Shown here piece after piece: positions 1 to 7,699 of a DNA stretch of 64,000 bases (its first letter is position 1; each line of letters starts with the position of its first letter). The stretch is from Paraburkholderia metrosideri (lineage in GTDB: Bacteria; Pseudomonadota; Gammaproteobacteria; Burkholderiales; Burkholderiaceae): NCBI RefSeq assembly GCF_904848625.1, contig NZ_CAJHCP010000011.1:1-64000 (forward strand). The letters are read 5' to 3'. A program made the position numbers and the translations under genes. Under the pieces are notes generated by a model that did not search any database, was not told where the DNA came from, and worked only from the letters and a program-made list of their open reading frames with translations.

Positions 1-56
1 CCTGAAAGATAGTCTTTGACAACCCGACGCTTGAACTGCGCACTATGTCTGCTCAT
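1..56 (-). CDS. IS3-family transposase OrfA, N-terminal fragment cut by window edge
   Basis: Only the first 18 codons are present on the minus strand, from an ATG at 54-56. They read MSRHSAQFKRRVVKDYLS, the usual opening of the small helix-turn-helix OrfA of IS3-family elements (pattern M-S-x-x-S-x-Q-F-K-x-x-V-V-x-x-Y-L). OrfA binds the element ends, and together with the frameshifted OrfB it forms the OrfAB transposase. The rest lies outside the window, so whether the copy is intact cannot be judged. The inverted repeat 30-55 bp upstream supports the call. Confidence 0.7.
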   Translation of the reverse strand, partial: MSRHSAQFKRRVVKDYLS

Positions 57-109
57 GAAAAAACACCCCAAATCGTTGGACGGGTGTCCAACTTTTGGGG
101 TGCAGTTCA
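1..109 (-). mobile_element. Terminal part of an IS3-family insertion sequence (left end with inverted repeat)
   Basis: Reading the minus strand inward from position 109, the sequence starts TGAACTGCACCCCAAAAG and continues into GTTGGACACC. This has the TG start and CCCCAAAAGTTGGACA core that I know from IS3-family (IS150-like) terminal repeats. A second CACCCCAAA/TTTGGGGTG inverted pair (about 63-102), with an inner GTTGGAC/GTCCAAC stem, lies between the end and the transposase start. The element runs off the left edge of the window, so its length, other end and target duplication cannot be seen. It sits 46 bp beyond the pepN stop codon and does not interrupt a gene visible here. The family assignment is from recalled consensus, not a search. 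Confidence 0.75.
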
Positions 110-155
110 AACACGTGCCGGCCTTTACGAAGCGGGAACTGCTCGAAGACCGGCG

Positions 156-2852
156 TTATGCCAACGCCTTCTCGACAATCTCACGCACATCGCGCGACTT
201 CACGTGCGCCGCCACCTTCTCCAGCGCTGCGCGCATGCCGTCGCGCAAGGTCGGCGTGAAGCGGCGCCACAATTCAAGCGAGCGTGCGAGGCGCGCGGCC
301 ACTTGTGGATTGATCGCGTCGAGTGCGATCACCTGGTCGGCCCAGAACGCATAACCCGAGCCGTCGTCAGCATGGAACTGCGCCGGATTCGCCGCGCAGA
401 AGCTGAAAATCAGCGAGCGCGCGCGATTCGGATTTTTCAGATTGAACGCCGGATGCGACATCAGCCTGCGCACGATGTCGATCACCGGACGTTGCGCGCT
501 GCCACGTTGCGTGGCCTGTAAAGCGAACCACTTGTCGATCACGAGCGGTTCCTTCTCGAAGCGCTGGTAGAAATCGTCCAGCGCCTGCTGCGCCTCCGTG
601 CTGCCGCCTTTGGCCGCCGCCGCATTGAGCAGCGCGGAGAGCGCCGCCGCGCGGTCGGTCATGTTGTTCGCGGCGTCGTATTGCGCGGACGCGATGCGCA
701 CGGCTTCGGCAGGGTCGTCCAGTTCGGCGAGATACGAGAGCGCGAGATTCTTCAGTGCTCGATGACCGGCGGCTTCGGGCGTTGCCTCGTACGCGCCCGG
801 CGTGCGGTGCTGTTCGTACACTTTGAGCCAGTCGTTCTTCAGCGCGTTGGCGAGGCGTTTGCGCACAAACTGGCGAGCCGCGTGTACCGCGGCCGGATTC
901 GATTCACCCATTTGCTCGGCCAGATACGCCTCGGAAGGCAGCATCAACGCGAGTTCGCGGAACGACGGCGACAGCGTTTCGTCGGTGAGCACGCGCGCGA
1001 ACGCGGCGACCACCGAGTCGTCGAGTTGCAACGCGGCGCCCGTCGCTGCGCGCTCGGCGAGCGTCAACAATTCACGCGTGGCGAGGCGTTGACCAGCTTC
1101 CCAGCGGTTGAACGGATCGCTGTCGTGCGCAAGCAGGAACGCGAGTTGGTCCGCCGAGTAGTCGTACTCGACGATCACCGGCGCCGAGAAATTGCGCAGC
1201 AGCGACGGCAGCGGTTCCTGCGCGACGTTGACGAACGTGAAGGTCTGTTCGGTCTGCGTGAACTCCAGCACGCGCGTGGTTGCCGCCGGCGCCTTCGCTT
1301 CGCCTTCTAACTGCAACGGCAGATCGCGACCGTCGTTGCCGATCAAACCGATGGCGAACGGAATCAGCAGCGGTCCTTTTTGCGTTTCGCGTGCGGCAGG
1401 AGCGACGTCGCCGTAACCTTGCCGCAGTGTCACGCTGTAGCGTTGCTGCGCGGCGTCGTAACGGGTGCGCACGGACACGCGGGGCGTGCCGGCCTGGCTG
1501 TACCAGCGCTCGAATTGCGCGAGGTCGCGGCCGTTCGCGTCGGCGAGCGCGTGACGGAAGTCGTCGCAAGTCACCGCCTGGCCGTCGTGCCGTTTGAAGT
1601 ACAGGTCCATGCCCTTGCGGAAGCCGTCGCGGCCGAACAGCGTCTGATACATCCGCACGACTTCCGAGCCTTTCTCGTAGACCGTCATCGTGTAGAAGTT
1701 GTTGATTTCGACATAGCTTTCCGGACGCACTGGGTGCGCCATCGGACCCGCGTCTTCGGCGAACTGCATCTGGCGCAGTACGCGCACGTCTTCGATCCGC
1801 TTGGTGGCGCGCGCGGCTTCGTCGGTTGCGCCGCCGGCCATGTCGGCGGAGAACTCCTGATCGCGGAAAACGGTCAGGCCTTCCTTCAGGCTCAGTTGGA
1901 ACCAGTCGCGGCAGGTCACGCGATTGCCGGTCCAGTTATGGAAATACTCGTGACCGACTACCGCCTCGATGTTCGCGAAGTCGGTGTCGGTGGCGGTTTC
2001 GGGGTTGGCCAGCACATACTTCGTGTTGAAGATGTTGAGCCCCTTGTTTTCCATCGCGCCCATGTTGAAGTCGCTCACCGCGACGATCATGAAGCGGTCC
2101 AGATCGAGTTCGAGCCCGAAGCGCTGTTCGTCCCAGCGGATCGAGTTGATCAGCGAGTCCATCGCGTGACGGGTTTTGTCGAGATCGTGCGGTTCGACCC
2201 ACACCTGCAACAGCTTCTCCTTGCCCGAGCCGCTCTTCACGCGTTCTTCGAGCGCGACCAGCTTGCCCGCGACCAGCGCGAACAGATAGCTCGGCTTGCG
2301 GAACGGATCTTCCCAGCGCGCGAAATGGCGGCCGTCGGGCAAGTCGCCTTCTTCGAGCAGATTGCCGTTGGACAGCAGCACCGGATAGTCGGCTTTGCTC
2401 GCGCGCAGTGTGACCGTGAAGGTCGCCATCACGTCAGGGCGGTCGAGGAAGTAGGTGATGCGGCGAAAGCCCTCGGCTTCGCACTGCGTAAAGAAATTGC
2501 CGCTCGACACATACAGGCCCGACAACGTGGTGTTCGCAGCCGGATTGCAGATGCTGGTGAGCGTCAGTTCGAAGCTATCCGGCACGTTATCGAGCAACAG
2601 GCCGTGGTCGTGCGCATGCGCATTAGGAAACGGCTGGCCGTCGATCTCCGCGCTGACGAACTCCAGTTGTTCGCCCATCAGCTCCAGATGCAACGCGCGC
2701 GACGCGTCCGGGTTGCGGCGCACGTGCATCGTATTCCTGACAACCGTGCGGTCGGGGACCAGATCGAACTCCAGGGCGACAGTGTCGATCAGGAAGGCGG
2801 GCGGCGCGTAATCGGCGCGGCGGATCACATTGGGCGTTGCGGTATCGGCCAT
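156..2852 (-). CDS. pepN: Aminopeptidase N (M1 zinc metallopeptidase)
   Basis: 898 residues, the normal length for bacterial PepN. It is a cytoplasmic zinc exopeptidase that removes N-terminal residues from peptides in the last steps of protein turnover. The M1 signatures are present: the substrate-binding GAMEN motif (in NMGAMENKGLNIFN, near residue 263), and the zinc site HEYFHNW near residue 300 followed by the downstream Glu in LKEGLTVFRDQEF. The C-terminal half is the helical DUF3458-type domain found in this subfamily. The ATG at 2850-2852 is followed by a plausible N-terminus (MADTATPNVIRRADY). It is transcribed alone, divergent from the lipoprotein gene at 3094. Long open frames on the opposite strand are GC-driven shadows. 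Confidence 0.96.
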   Translation of the reverse strand: MADTATPNVIRRADYAPPAFLIDTVALEFDLVPDRTVVRNTMHVRRNPDASRALHLELMGEQLEFVSAEIDGQPFPNAHAHDHGLLLDNVPDSFELTLTSICNPAANTTLSGLYVSSGNFFTQCEAEGFRRITYFLDRPDVMATFTVTLRASKADYPVLLSNGNLLEEGDLPDGRHFARWEDPFRKPSYLFALVAGKLVALEERVKSGSGKEKLLQVWVEPHDLDKTRHAMDSLINSIRWDEQRFGLELDLDRFMIVAVSDFNMGAMENKGLNIFNTKYVLANPETATDTDFANIEAVVGHEYFHNWTGNRVTCRDWFQLSLKEGLTVFRDQEFSADMAGGATDEAARATKRIEDVRVLRQMQFAEDAGPMAHPVRPESYVEINNFYTMTVYEKGSEVVRMYQTLFGRDGFRKGMDLYFKRHDGQAVTCDDFRHALADANGRDLAQFERWYSQAGTPRVSVRTRYDAAQQRYSVTLRQGYGDVAPAARETQKGPLLIPFAIGLIGNDGRDLPLQLEGEAKAPAATTRVLEFTQTEQTFTFVNVAQEPLPSLLRNFSAPVIVEYDYSADQLAFLLAHDSDPFNRWEAGQRLATRELLTLAERAATGAALQLDDSVVAAFARVLTDETLSPSFRELALMLPSEAYLAEQMGESNPAAVHAARQFVRKRLANALKNDWLKVYEQHRTPGAYEATPEAAGHRALKNLALSYLAELDDPAEAVRIASAQYDAANNMTDRAAALSALLNAAAAKGGSTEAQQALDDFYQRFEKEPLVIDKWFALQATQRGSAQRPVIDIVRRLMSHPAFNLKNPNRARSLIFSFCAANPAQFHADDGSGYAFWADQVIALDAINPQVAARLARSLELWRRFTPTLRDGMRAALEKVAAHVKSRDVREIVEKALA

Positions 2853-3093
2853 GGCATTCTGTAGGGTAGGAACTCGAGCGGTCAGGCGCGCAAGGGCACG
2901 TGAGCCGGGCTTGTCGAGCCATTGTACAAAGCCTCGGAGAATCGTGCGGAGCGAACTTTTTACCGGGCCGCCAGGTCAGCGTAATATCGGCGCGCGCATG
3001 GAATAAAAAAGCCCCGTGCGTCGTTGAAATCCAGTGGTGACAGGCGAATAGCGGGCAATCCAGAAGCAAACTCAAGGCCTTTCGAGGTAGACC

Positions 3094-3798
3094 ATGAACA
3101 TCAACCGATGGACCCGTCGCGCCACGCTGCTGCTGGCAACGTTGACGGTGCTGCTGTCCGGCTGCACGACCTACGTGACCACGCAGGTCACCGCATTCTC
3201 CGACTGGAGCGGCAGCGACACGAACCGAACCTTTGCGTTCACCCGGCCGCCGGGTCAGCAGAGCAATCTCGAACTCAGTACTTACGAGCGCATCGTCGCG
3301 AACGAGCTTGCGGTGCATTCGTTCCGCGAAGTCGATAGCGATCGGGCCCGGTATCTGGTCGGCCTGTCATATGGCATGCGCTCGGACATGGTGACGGTTG
3401 CGGAGCCGGTCTATTACAACCCATGGCCGTCGCCTTACTGGGGACGGCCGCTCGATCCCTGGGGACCGTGGGGGCCGTTTCCGACCGCTTACGTGAACCA
3501 GAGCTATCCGATCTTCACGCATCTGCTGGGCGTGCGGATTACCGAGCGGGCGAGCGGCAAGGAGGTCTATAACGTGACGGCGCGTAACTCAGGCGCGGAG
3601 TCGTCGCTGGTCAGGGCGATGCCGTATCTGGCGCGTAGCGCGTTCGCCGATTTCCCGCTCGGCAACGGGGTGGTGCATACGGTGAAAATTCCGCTGGGTA
3701 CGGGCGGTGGCGCTGCGCCCGCGAATGAAATGGCGGCGACCAGCGCCGTGCCTGCGTCGGCGCCGGCAGCCGCTTCGGGGGCGAATGCGGCGCAGTGA
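3094..3798 (+). CDS. DUF4136-family lipoprotein
   Basis: 234 residues with a clear lipoprotein signal: a basic start (MNINRWTRR), a hydrophobic stretch and the lipobox LLSGC near residue 23. The protein should therefore be lipidated on that Cys and held in an envelope membrane. The body matches the DUF4136 pattern of small envelope lipoproteins (early TAFSDWSG, a middle rich in Trp, Pro and Tyr, and ITERASGKEVYNVTA). The last 35 residues are an Ala/Ser/Pro tail. The ATG has AAGGCCTTTCGAGG upstream as a possible ribosome site. No function is established for the family. It is monocistronic, ending at the strong terminator at 3859. Confidence 0.8.
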   Translation: MNINRWTRRATLLLATLTVLLSGCTTYVTTQVTAFSDWSGSDTNRTFAFTRPPGQQSNLELSTYERIVANELAVHSFREVDSDRARYLVGLSYGMRSDMVTVAEPVYYNPWPSPYWGRPLDPWGPWGPFPTAYVNQSYPIFTHLLGVRITERASGKEVYNVTARNSGAESSLVRAMPYLARSAFADFPLGNGVVHTVKIPLGTGGGAAPANEMAATSAVPASAPAAASGANAAQ

Positions 3799-3858
3799 GC
3801 GGTGCAGTAAGCGGTGCGTTGAACGCGCTGATTGAGATGCGCTGCGGCGCAACAAGAC

Positions 3859-3896
3859 AATGGCCCGGCAGGTTATCCCTGCCGGGCCATTTTTTG
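3859..3896. terminator. Bidirectional rho-independent terminator between the DUF4136 gene and guaD
   Basis: The arms AATGGCCCGGCAGG (3859-3872) and CCTGCCGGGCCATT (3878-3891) are perfectly complementary around a 5-nt loop and are followed by a T run on the plus strand. It lies between convergent genes and can serve both. Confidence 0.9.
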
Positions 3897-3917
3897 GGTC
3901 TCGGGAGAACGGTGCGG

Positions 3918-5300
3918 TTAAGCCGCGATTCTCGCCGCCCCCGTCACGTGTTGCCGGCCGGCATCACGACGATGCACCCGCTTACCCGCTGCATATGTTT
4001 CATAAATCGCGCGATCGTCGCCGAGCAACGCAAACGCGAACAGCAGTTCTTCAAGCGATTCCGTACGGGCAGTGCGCCGTGCCAGCAACGGCGTTGCTTG
4101 CGGATCGAGCACCACGAAGTCAGCTTCCGACTTCGGCTTCAATGTGCCGACCTTGTCCGCCAGATCGAGCGCAGCGGCCGCACCGGCAGTCGCCAGATAA
4201 AACATCCGCGTCGCCGTCAGGTGATGACCGCCAAGGCGCGCGACCTTATGCGCTTCGTTCATGGTCTGCAGCATCGAGAACGACGTGCCGCCGCCGACGT
4301 CTGTCGCGAGCGCGACCGGCATGCCCGCTTCATCGGCCTTGTCGAAATCGAACAGCCCGCTGCCGAGGAACAGGTTCGACGTCGGGCAATGCGACGCGAC
4401 CGTGCCGGTCTGCGCCATCCGTTTGCGGTCTTCCTCGTCGAGGTAGATGCAGTGGCCGTACACCGCGCGACGGCGCAGCAGCCCGTAATGGTCGTAAATG
4501 TCCAGATAGCTGCGATGGCCGGGAAACAGATCGGCGACCCACTTCACTTCGTCGGTGTTTTCGGCGACGTGGCTCTGGATGAAGATATCCGGATGCTGGC
4601 CCGCCAGCACGCCGCACGCTTCCAGCTGCGCTTCGGTCGAGGTCGGTGCGAAACGCGGCGTCAGCGCGTACATCTGGCGGCCGCAATTGTGCCAGCGGCC
4701 GATCAGCTCGGCGCTGTCGTCATAGCCCGATTGCGCGGTGTCGCGCAGGAACTCGGGGCAGTTGCGATCCATCAGCACCTTGCCCGCCACCATCCGCAGA
4801 TTGCGCGCTTCGCTTTCGGTGAAAAGCGCATCGGCGGATTCCTTATGCACGGTGCAATACACCAGCGCCGTAGTCGTGCCGCACGCCAGCAGTTCGTCGA
4901 CGAAAAAGCTCGCGGTGTCGCGAGCATGCGCGGGGTCGCTGAAGCGGCGCTCGGTCGGGAACGTGTACGTGTTGAGCCACGGCAGCAAACCCGGTGCCGG
5001 CGACGCGATCATGTCCGTCTGCGGATAGTGGATGTGCGTATCGATAAAACCCGGCACGATCAGCTTGTCGCGCATCTCCTGCACTTGCGTGCCCGGCGCG
5101 AGTTGCGCGGCGAGCGCCGCATACGCGCCGGCCGCGACGACATGGCCGTCTTCGACGATCAGCAGACCGTCTTCGTTGAACACCGCCGCGTTGGGCGATT
5201 GCGCGGGGTCGCCGTTGAAAGTCAGCAATTGCGCGCGGAACGCCGCTTGGCCGGATTGGGCCGATTGAGCCTTCACGGCCGGGTTAGTCGATTGAGTCAT
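3918..5300 (-). CDS. guaD: Guanine deaminase
   Basis: 460-residue amidohydrolase that converts guanine to xanthine and ammonia. The metal-binding motif GFIDTHIHYPQTDM is near residue 80. Later motifs HCPTSNLFLGSG and ATDVGGGTSFSML are characteristic of guanine deaminases rather than chlorohydrolases. The length fits the family. The start ATG (5298-5300) gives MTQSTNPAVKAQ, a polar lead before the first beta strand. It is the last gene of the purine block, 107 bp after the adenine deaminase gene, and its xanthine product feeds the xanthine dehydrogenase encoded upstream. It ends 22 bp before the hairpin that terminates it. Confidence 0.93.
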   Translation of the reverse strand: MTQSTNPAVKAQSAQSGQAAFRAQLLTFNGDPAQSPNAAVFNEDGLLIVEDGHVVAAGAYAALAAQLAPGTQVQEMRDKLIVPGFIDTHIHYPQTDMIASPAPGLLPWLNTYTFPTERRFSDPAHARDTASFFVDELLACGTTTALVYCTVHKESADALFTESEARNLRMVAGKVLMDRNCPEFLRDTAQSGYDDSAELIGRWHNCGRQMYALTPRFAPTSTEAQLEACGVLAGQHPDIFIQSHVAENTDEVKWVADLFPGHRSYLDIYDHYGLLRRRAVYGHCIYLDEEDRKRMAQTGTVASHCPTSNLFLGSGLFDFDKADEAGMPVALATDVGGGTSFSMLQTMNEAHKVARLGGHHLTATRMFYLATAGAAAALDLADKVGTLKPKSEADFVVLDPQATPLLARRTARTESLEELLFAFALLGDDRAIYETYAAGKRVHRRDAGRQHVTGAARIAA

Positions 5301-5407
5301 GGAAAAACTGTCTCCAGATGGGGGAACTGAACAGCGCGGACCGCGCTTCGATCACAGGCTTTCTTTCGAAAAGCCCGTGCCGCCGCCGGCTGTCCTTTAC
5401 CAGCCCG

Positions 5408-6460
5408 TCATTGCGGGCCGCTTTGATGCCAGTGCGCGTCGAGCTTCGCGATCAGTTCGCTGCGTTGCTCAGGCGTCACGAACGACGCTTCGAAGCTGTT
5501 GCGGATGATCGTGTAGACCTCGGCATCGTTGAGCTTCAACGCGTCGATGGTGGCGAAATAGTTGGCGTTGACGTAGCCGCCGAAGTAGGCCGGATCGTCG
5601 GAATTCACCGTGACGGCGACGCCGCGATCGAGCAGGTCCTTCAGCGTGTGCTTGGTCATGTCGTCGAACACGCAGAGCTTCAGGTTCGACAGCGGGCACA
5701 CGGTCAGCGCGACACGCGAGTCGGCCAGACGCGTGACCAGCGCCGGGTCTTCGATGCTGCGTACACCGTGGTCGACGCGATCGACTTTCAGCAGATCGAG
5801 CGCTTCGTAGATATACGACGGCGGACCTTCTTCACCGGCATGCGCGACAAGCTTCAAACCGAGCGCACGCGCCTGCGCAAACACGCGTTCGAACTTCGAA
5901 GGCGGATGACCGCGTTCCGACGAATCCAGTCCAACCCCGATCAGACGATGCTTGTACTGCTCGAACAACGGCCGCGCTTCTTCGAACGTAGCCAGCGCAT
6001 CTTCTTCGGACAGATGGCGCAGGAAGCACAGAATCAGTTTGCTCGTCATCCCACGTTTTTCGGCATCGGCGAGCGCCCGTTCAATCCCTGCGACAACCGT
6101 TGCGATCGCGACGCCACGTTCGGTGTGCGTCTGCGGATCGAAGAAGATTTCGCTGTGGATCACGTTGTCCGCAAGGCAGCGCTCGACATACGCCATCGTC
6201 ATGTCGTAGAAGTCCTGCTCGTGCAGCAGCACGCTCGCGCCCGCATAGTAGATGTCGAGGAACGATTGCAGATCGGTGAATGCGTACGCGGCGCGCAGCG
6301 CGTCGATCGAGTCGTACGCGAGCTTTACGCCATTGCGCTCGGCAAGCGCAAAAATCAGTTCGGGTTCGAGCGAGCCTTCAATGTGAATGTGCAACTCGGC
6401 CTTCGGGGCTCGCGCGGTTTTTTCAATCAGCATCGTGGAGGGTGCAGTCGTTGTAGTCAT
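5408..6460 (-). CDS. Adenine deaminase (adenosine deaminase-like family)
   Basis: 350 residues. The zinc amidohydrolase motifs are present: AELHIHIEGSLEPELIF, VAHAGEEGPPSYIYEAL with the catalytic His-Ala-Gly-Glu, and VTVNSDDPAYFGGY carrying the metal-binding Asp. The wording FFDPQTHTERG, SFLDIYYAG and GLDSSERGHPPSKF closely follows the Pseudomonas PA0148-type enzymes as I remember them, which act on adenine rather than adenosine. Adenine deaminase is therefore the better call, giving hypoxanthine plus ammonia. Automated pipelines often label these 'adenosine deaminase'. Its position between xdhC and guaD fits, since hypoxanthine is the first substrate of xanthine dehydrogenase. Substrate choice is inferred from similarity and context. 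Confidence 0.85.
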   Translation of the reverse strand: MTTTTAPSTMLIEKTARAPKAELHIHIEGSLEPELIFALAERNGVKLAYDSIDALRAAYAFTDLQSFLDIYYAGASVLLHEQDFYDMTMAYVERCLADNVIHSEIFFDPQTHTERGVAIATVVAGIERALADAEKRGMTSKLILCFLRHLSEEDALATFEEARPLFEQYKHRLIGVGLDSSERGHPPSKFERVFAQARALGLKLVAHAGEEGPPSYIYEALDLLKVDRVDHGVRSIEDPALVTRLADSRVALTVCPLSNLKLCVFDDMTKHTLKDLLDRGVAVTVNSDDPAYFGGYVNANYFATIDALKLNDAEVYTIIRNSFEASFVTPEQRSELIAKLDAHWHQSGPQ

Positions 6461-6538
6461 GATGATTTAGCGTTTGTTAGAGTCGGTTCGCCGGATGCAT
6501 TCGATACCAGGTCCGAAGCGTGGGCCGGCATCGATGCC

Positions 6539-7570
6539 TCACACAGTCTGCGTTGCGTGATGGGCACCCGCGTTCGCCTCGACGGCTTGCAGTACTTGCG
6601 CCGTCGCCGAAATCGCAATGATTTCCGGCGACTTGTCGACGATCCCGTCGACGCCGAGCGGGCACTTCATCCGCGCAACCTGCGACGGATCGATGCCGCG
6701 CGCGGCCAGCCGATGTTCGAACTGCTTGCGCTTGCTATGCGAGCCGATCATGCCGAAGAACGCGAAATCGCCGCGCCGCAAGATGCGCTCGGCCAGATCG
6801 AGGTCGAGCGCGTGGTTATGCGTCATCACGATGAAGTACGTATTCGGCGTGGCCTGGTCGATCGCTTCGTCGGGTGCGTCGTTCGGATCGATCTTGACGT
6901 TCGGCGCGTGCAGCGATTCCAGCGGCGGAAACTGCGCGTCGCGCTCATCGACCCAGCGGACCGTGCAGGGCAGCGTGGCGAGCACGCGAACCAGCGCGGC
7001 GCCCACGTGACCGGCGCCGAACAGCACGACGGAGAAGTCGCCTGGCGCGATGGTTTCGGTGAGCAGCGCACTGCTGTCGTCGAAGCCGGCGCCGTCCCAT
7101 AGCAGACAGTCGGCCGCGTCGACGCCCGGCTCGGGGTCGGACAGCATCACCGCATCCGGTGCGGGGCCGAATGATACGCTACGCACCGTCGAGAGGCCGG
7201 CGGCCGTGCGTTTCGCGAGCGACGTGATCCAGCCGAGGTCGCCGATGTCGAGTCGCTCGAACGCGAGAATCACCGCGCCGCCGCAGCATTGGCCAAGGCT
7301 CGGGCCGAGCGCGAAACGCTCGAGCCGGCGCATATGCGGCGAGCGCATGCCGTCGCGCAACACCTGGCGCGCGGTTTCGATCGCTTTCCATTCGAGATGG
7401 CCGCCGCCAATCGTATATTTCGCCGATTCGCGCGTGACGATCATCTTGGTGCCGGCTTCGCGGGGCGCCGAACCTTCGACGCGCGCGACCGTCACCAGCA
7501 CGGCGGCATCGCCGTGCGCGAGAAGGTGCTGCAGGTCAGGTAGCCAGGCTTGCATCCGGCGGTTCTCCAT
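6539..7570 (-). CDS. xdhC: Xanthine dehydrogenase accessory protein XdhC
   Basis: 343 residues. XdhC binds molybdenum cofactor, promotes its sulfuration and inserts it into XdhB; it is not part of the finished enzyme. The N-terminal XdhC/CoxI domain is recognisable (VARVEGSAPREAGTKMIVT, then YTIGGGHLEWKAIETAR). A Rossmann-type C-terminal domain begins near VVLFGAGHVGAALVRVLA and includes MTHNHALDLDLAERIL and GMIGSHSKRKQF. It follows xdhB by about 130 bp and precedes the adenine deaminase gene by 78 bp on the same strand. The 130-bp gap carries a repeated GTTTGTCGATC (about 7656-7677) of unknown meaning. Confidence 0.93.
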   Translation of the reverse strand: MENRRMQAWLPDLQHLLAHGDAAVLVTVARVEGSAPREAGTKMIVTRESAKYTIGGGHLEWKAIETARQVLRDGMRSPHMRRLERFALGPSLGQCCGGAVILAFERLDIGDLGWITSLAKRTAAGLSTVRSVSFGPAPDAVMLSDPEPGVDAADCLLWDGAGFDDSSALLTETIAPGDFSVVLFGAGHVGAALVRVLATLPCTVRWVDERDAQFPPLESLHAPNVKIDPNDAPDEAIDQATPNTYFIVMTHNHALDLDLAERILRRGDFAFFGMIGSHSKRKQFEHRLAARGIDPSQVARMKCPLGVDGIVDKSPEIIAISATAQVLQAVEANAGAHHATQTV

Positions 7571-7699
7571 ACTGGGCCGCGCGGGGTCTCCGTGCGGCGG
7601 GTTGCGGGTGGCGTGACGCGCTTGTGTCGCGTGACGCGGTGGTATTGGTTAGCGTTTGTCGATCCGTTTGTCGATCATTCGATACCGGGCGATTTCATT

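Noticed and set aside
1380..2864. Long plus-strand open frame opposite pepN (and similar ones opposite guaD, adenine deaminase, xdhB and ugd)
   Set aside because: They are antisense to genes with full family motifs, contain no recognisable domain, are rich in Arg/His/Val as expected from reversed GC-rich codons, and lack ribosome sites.
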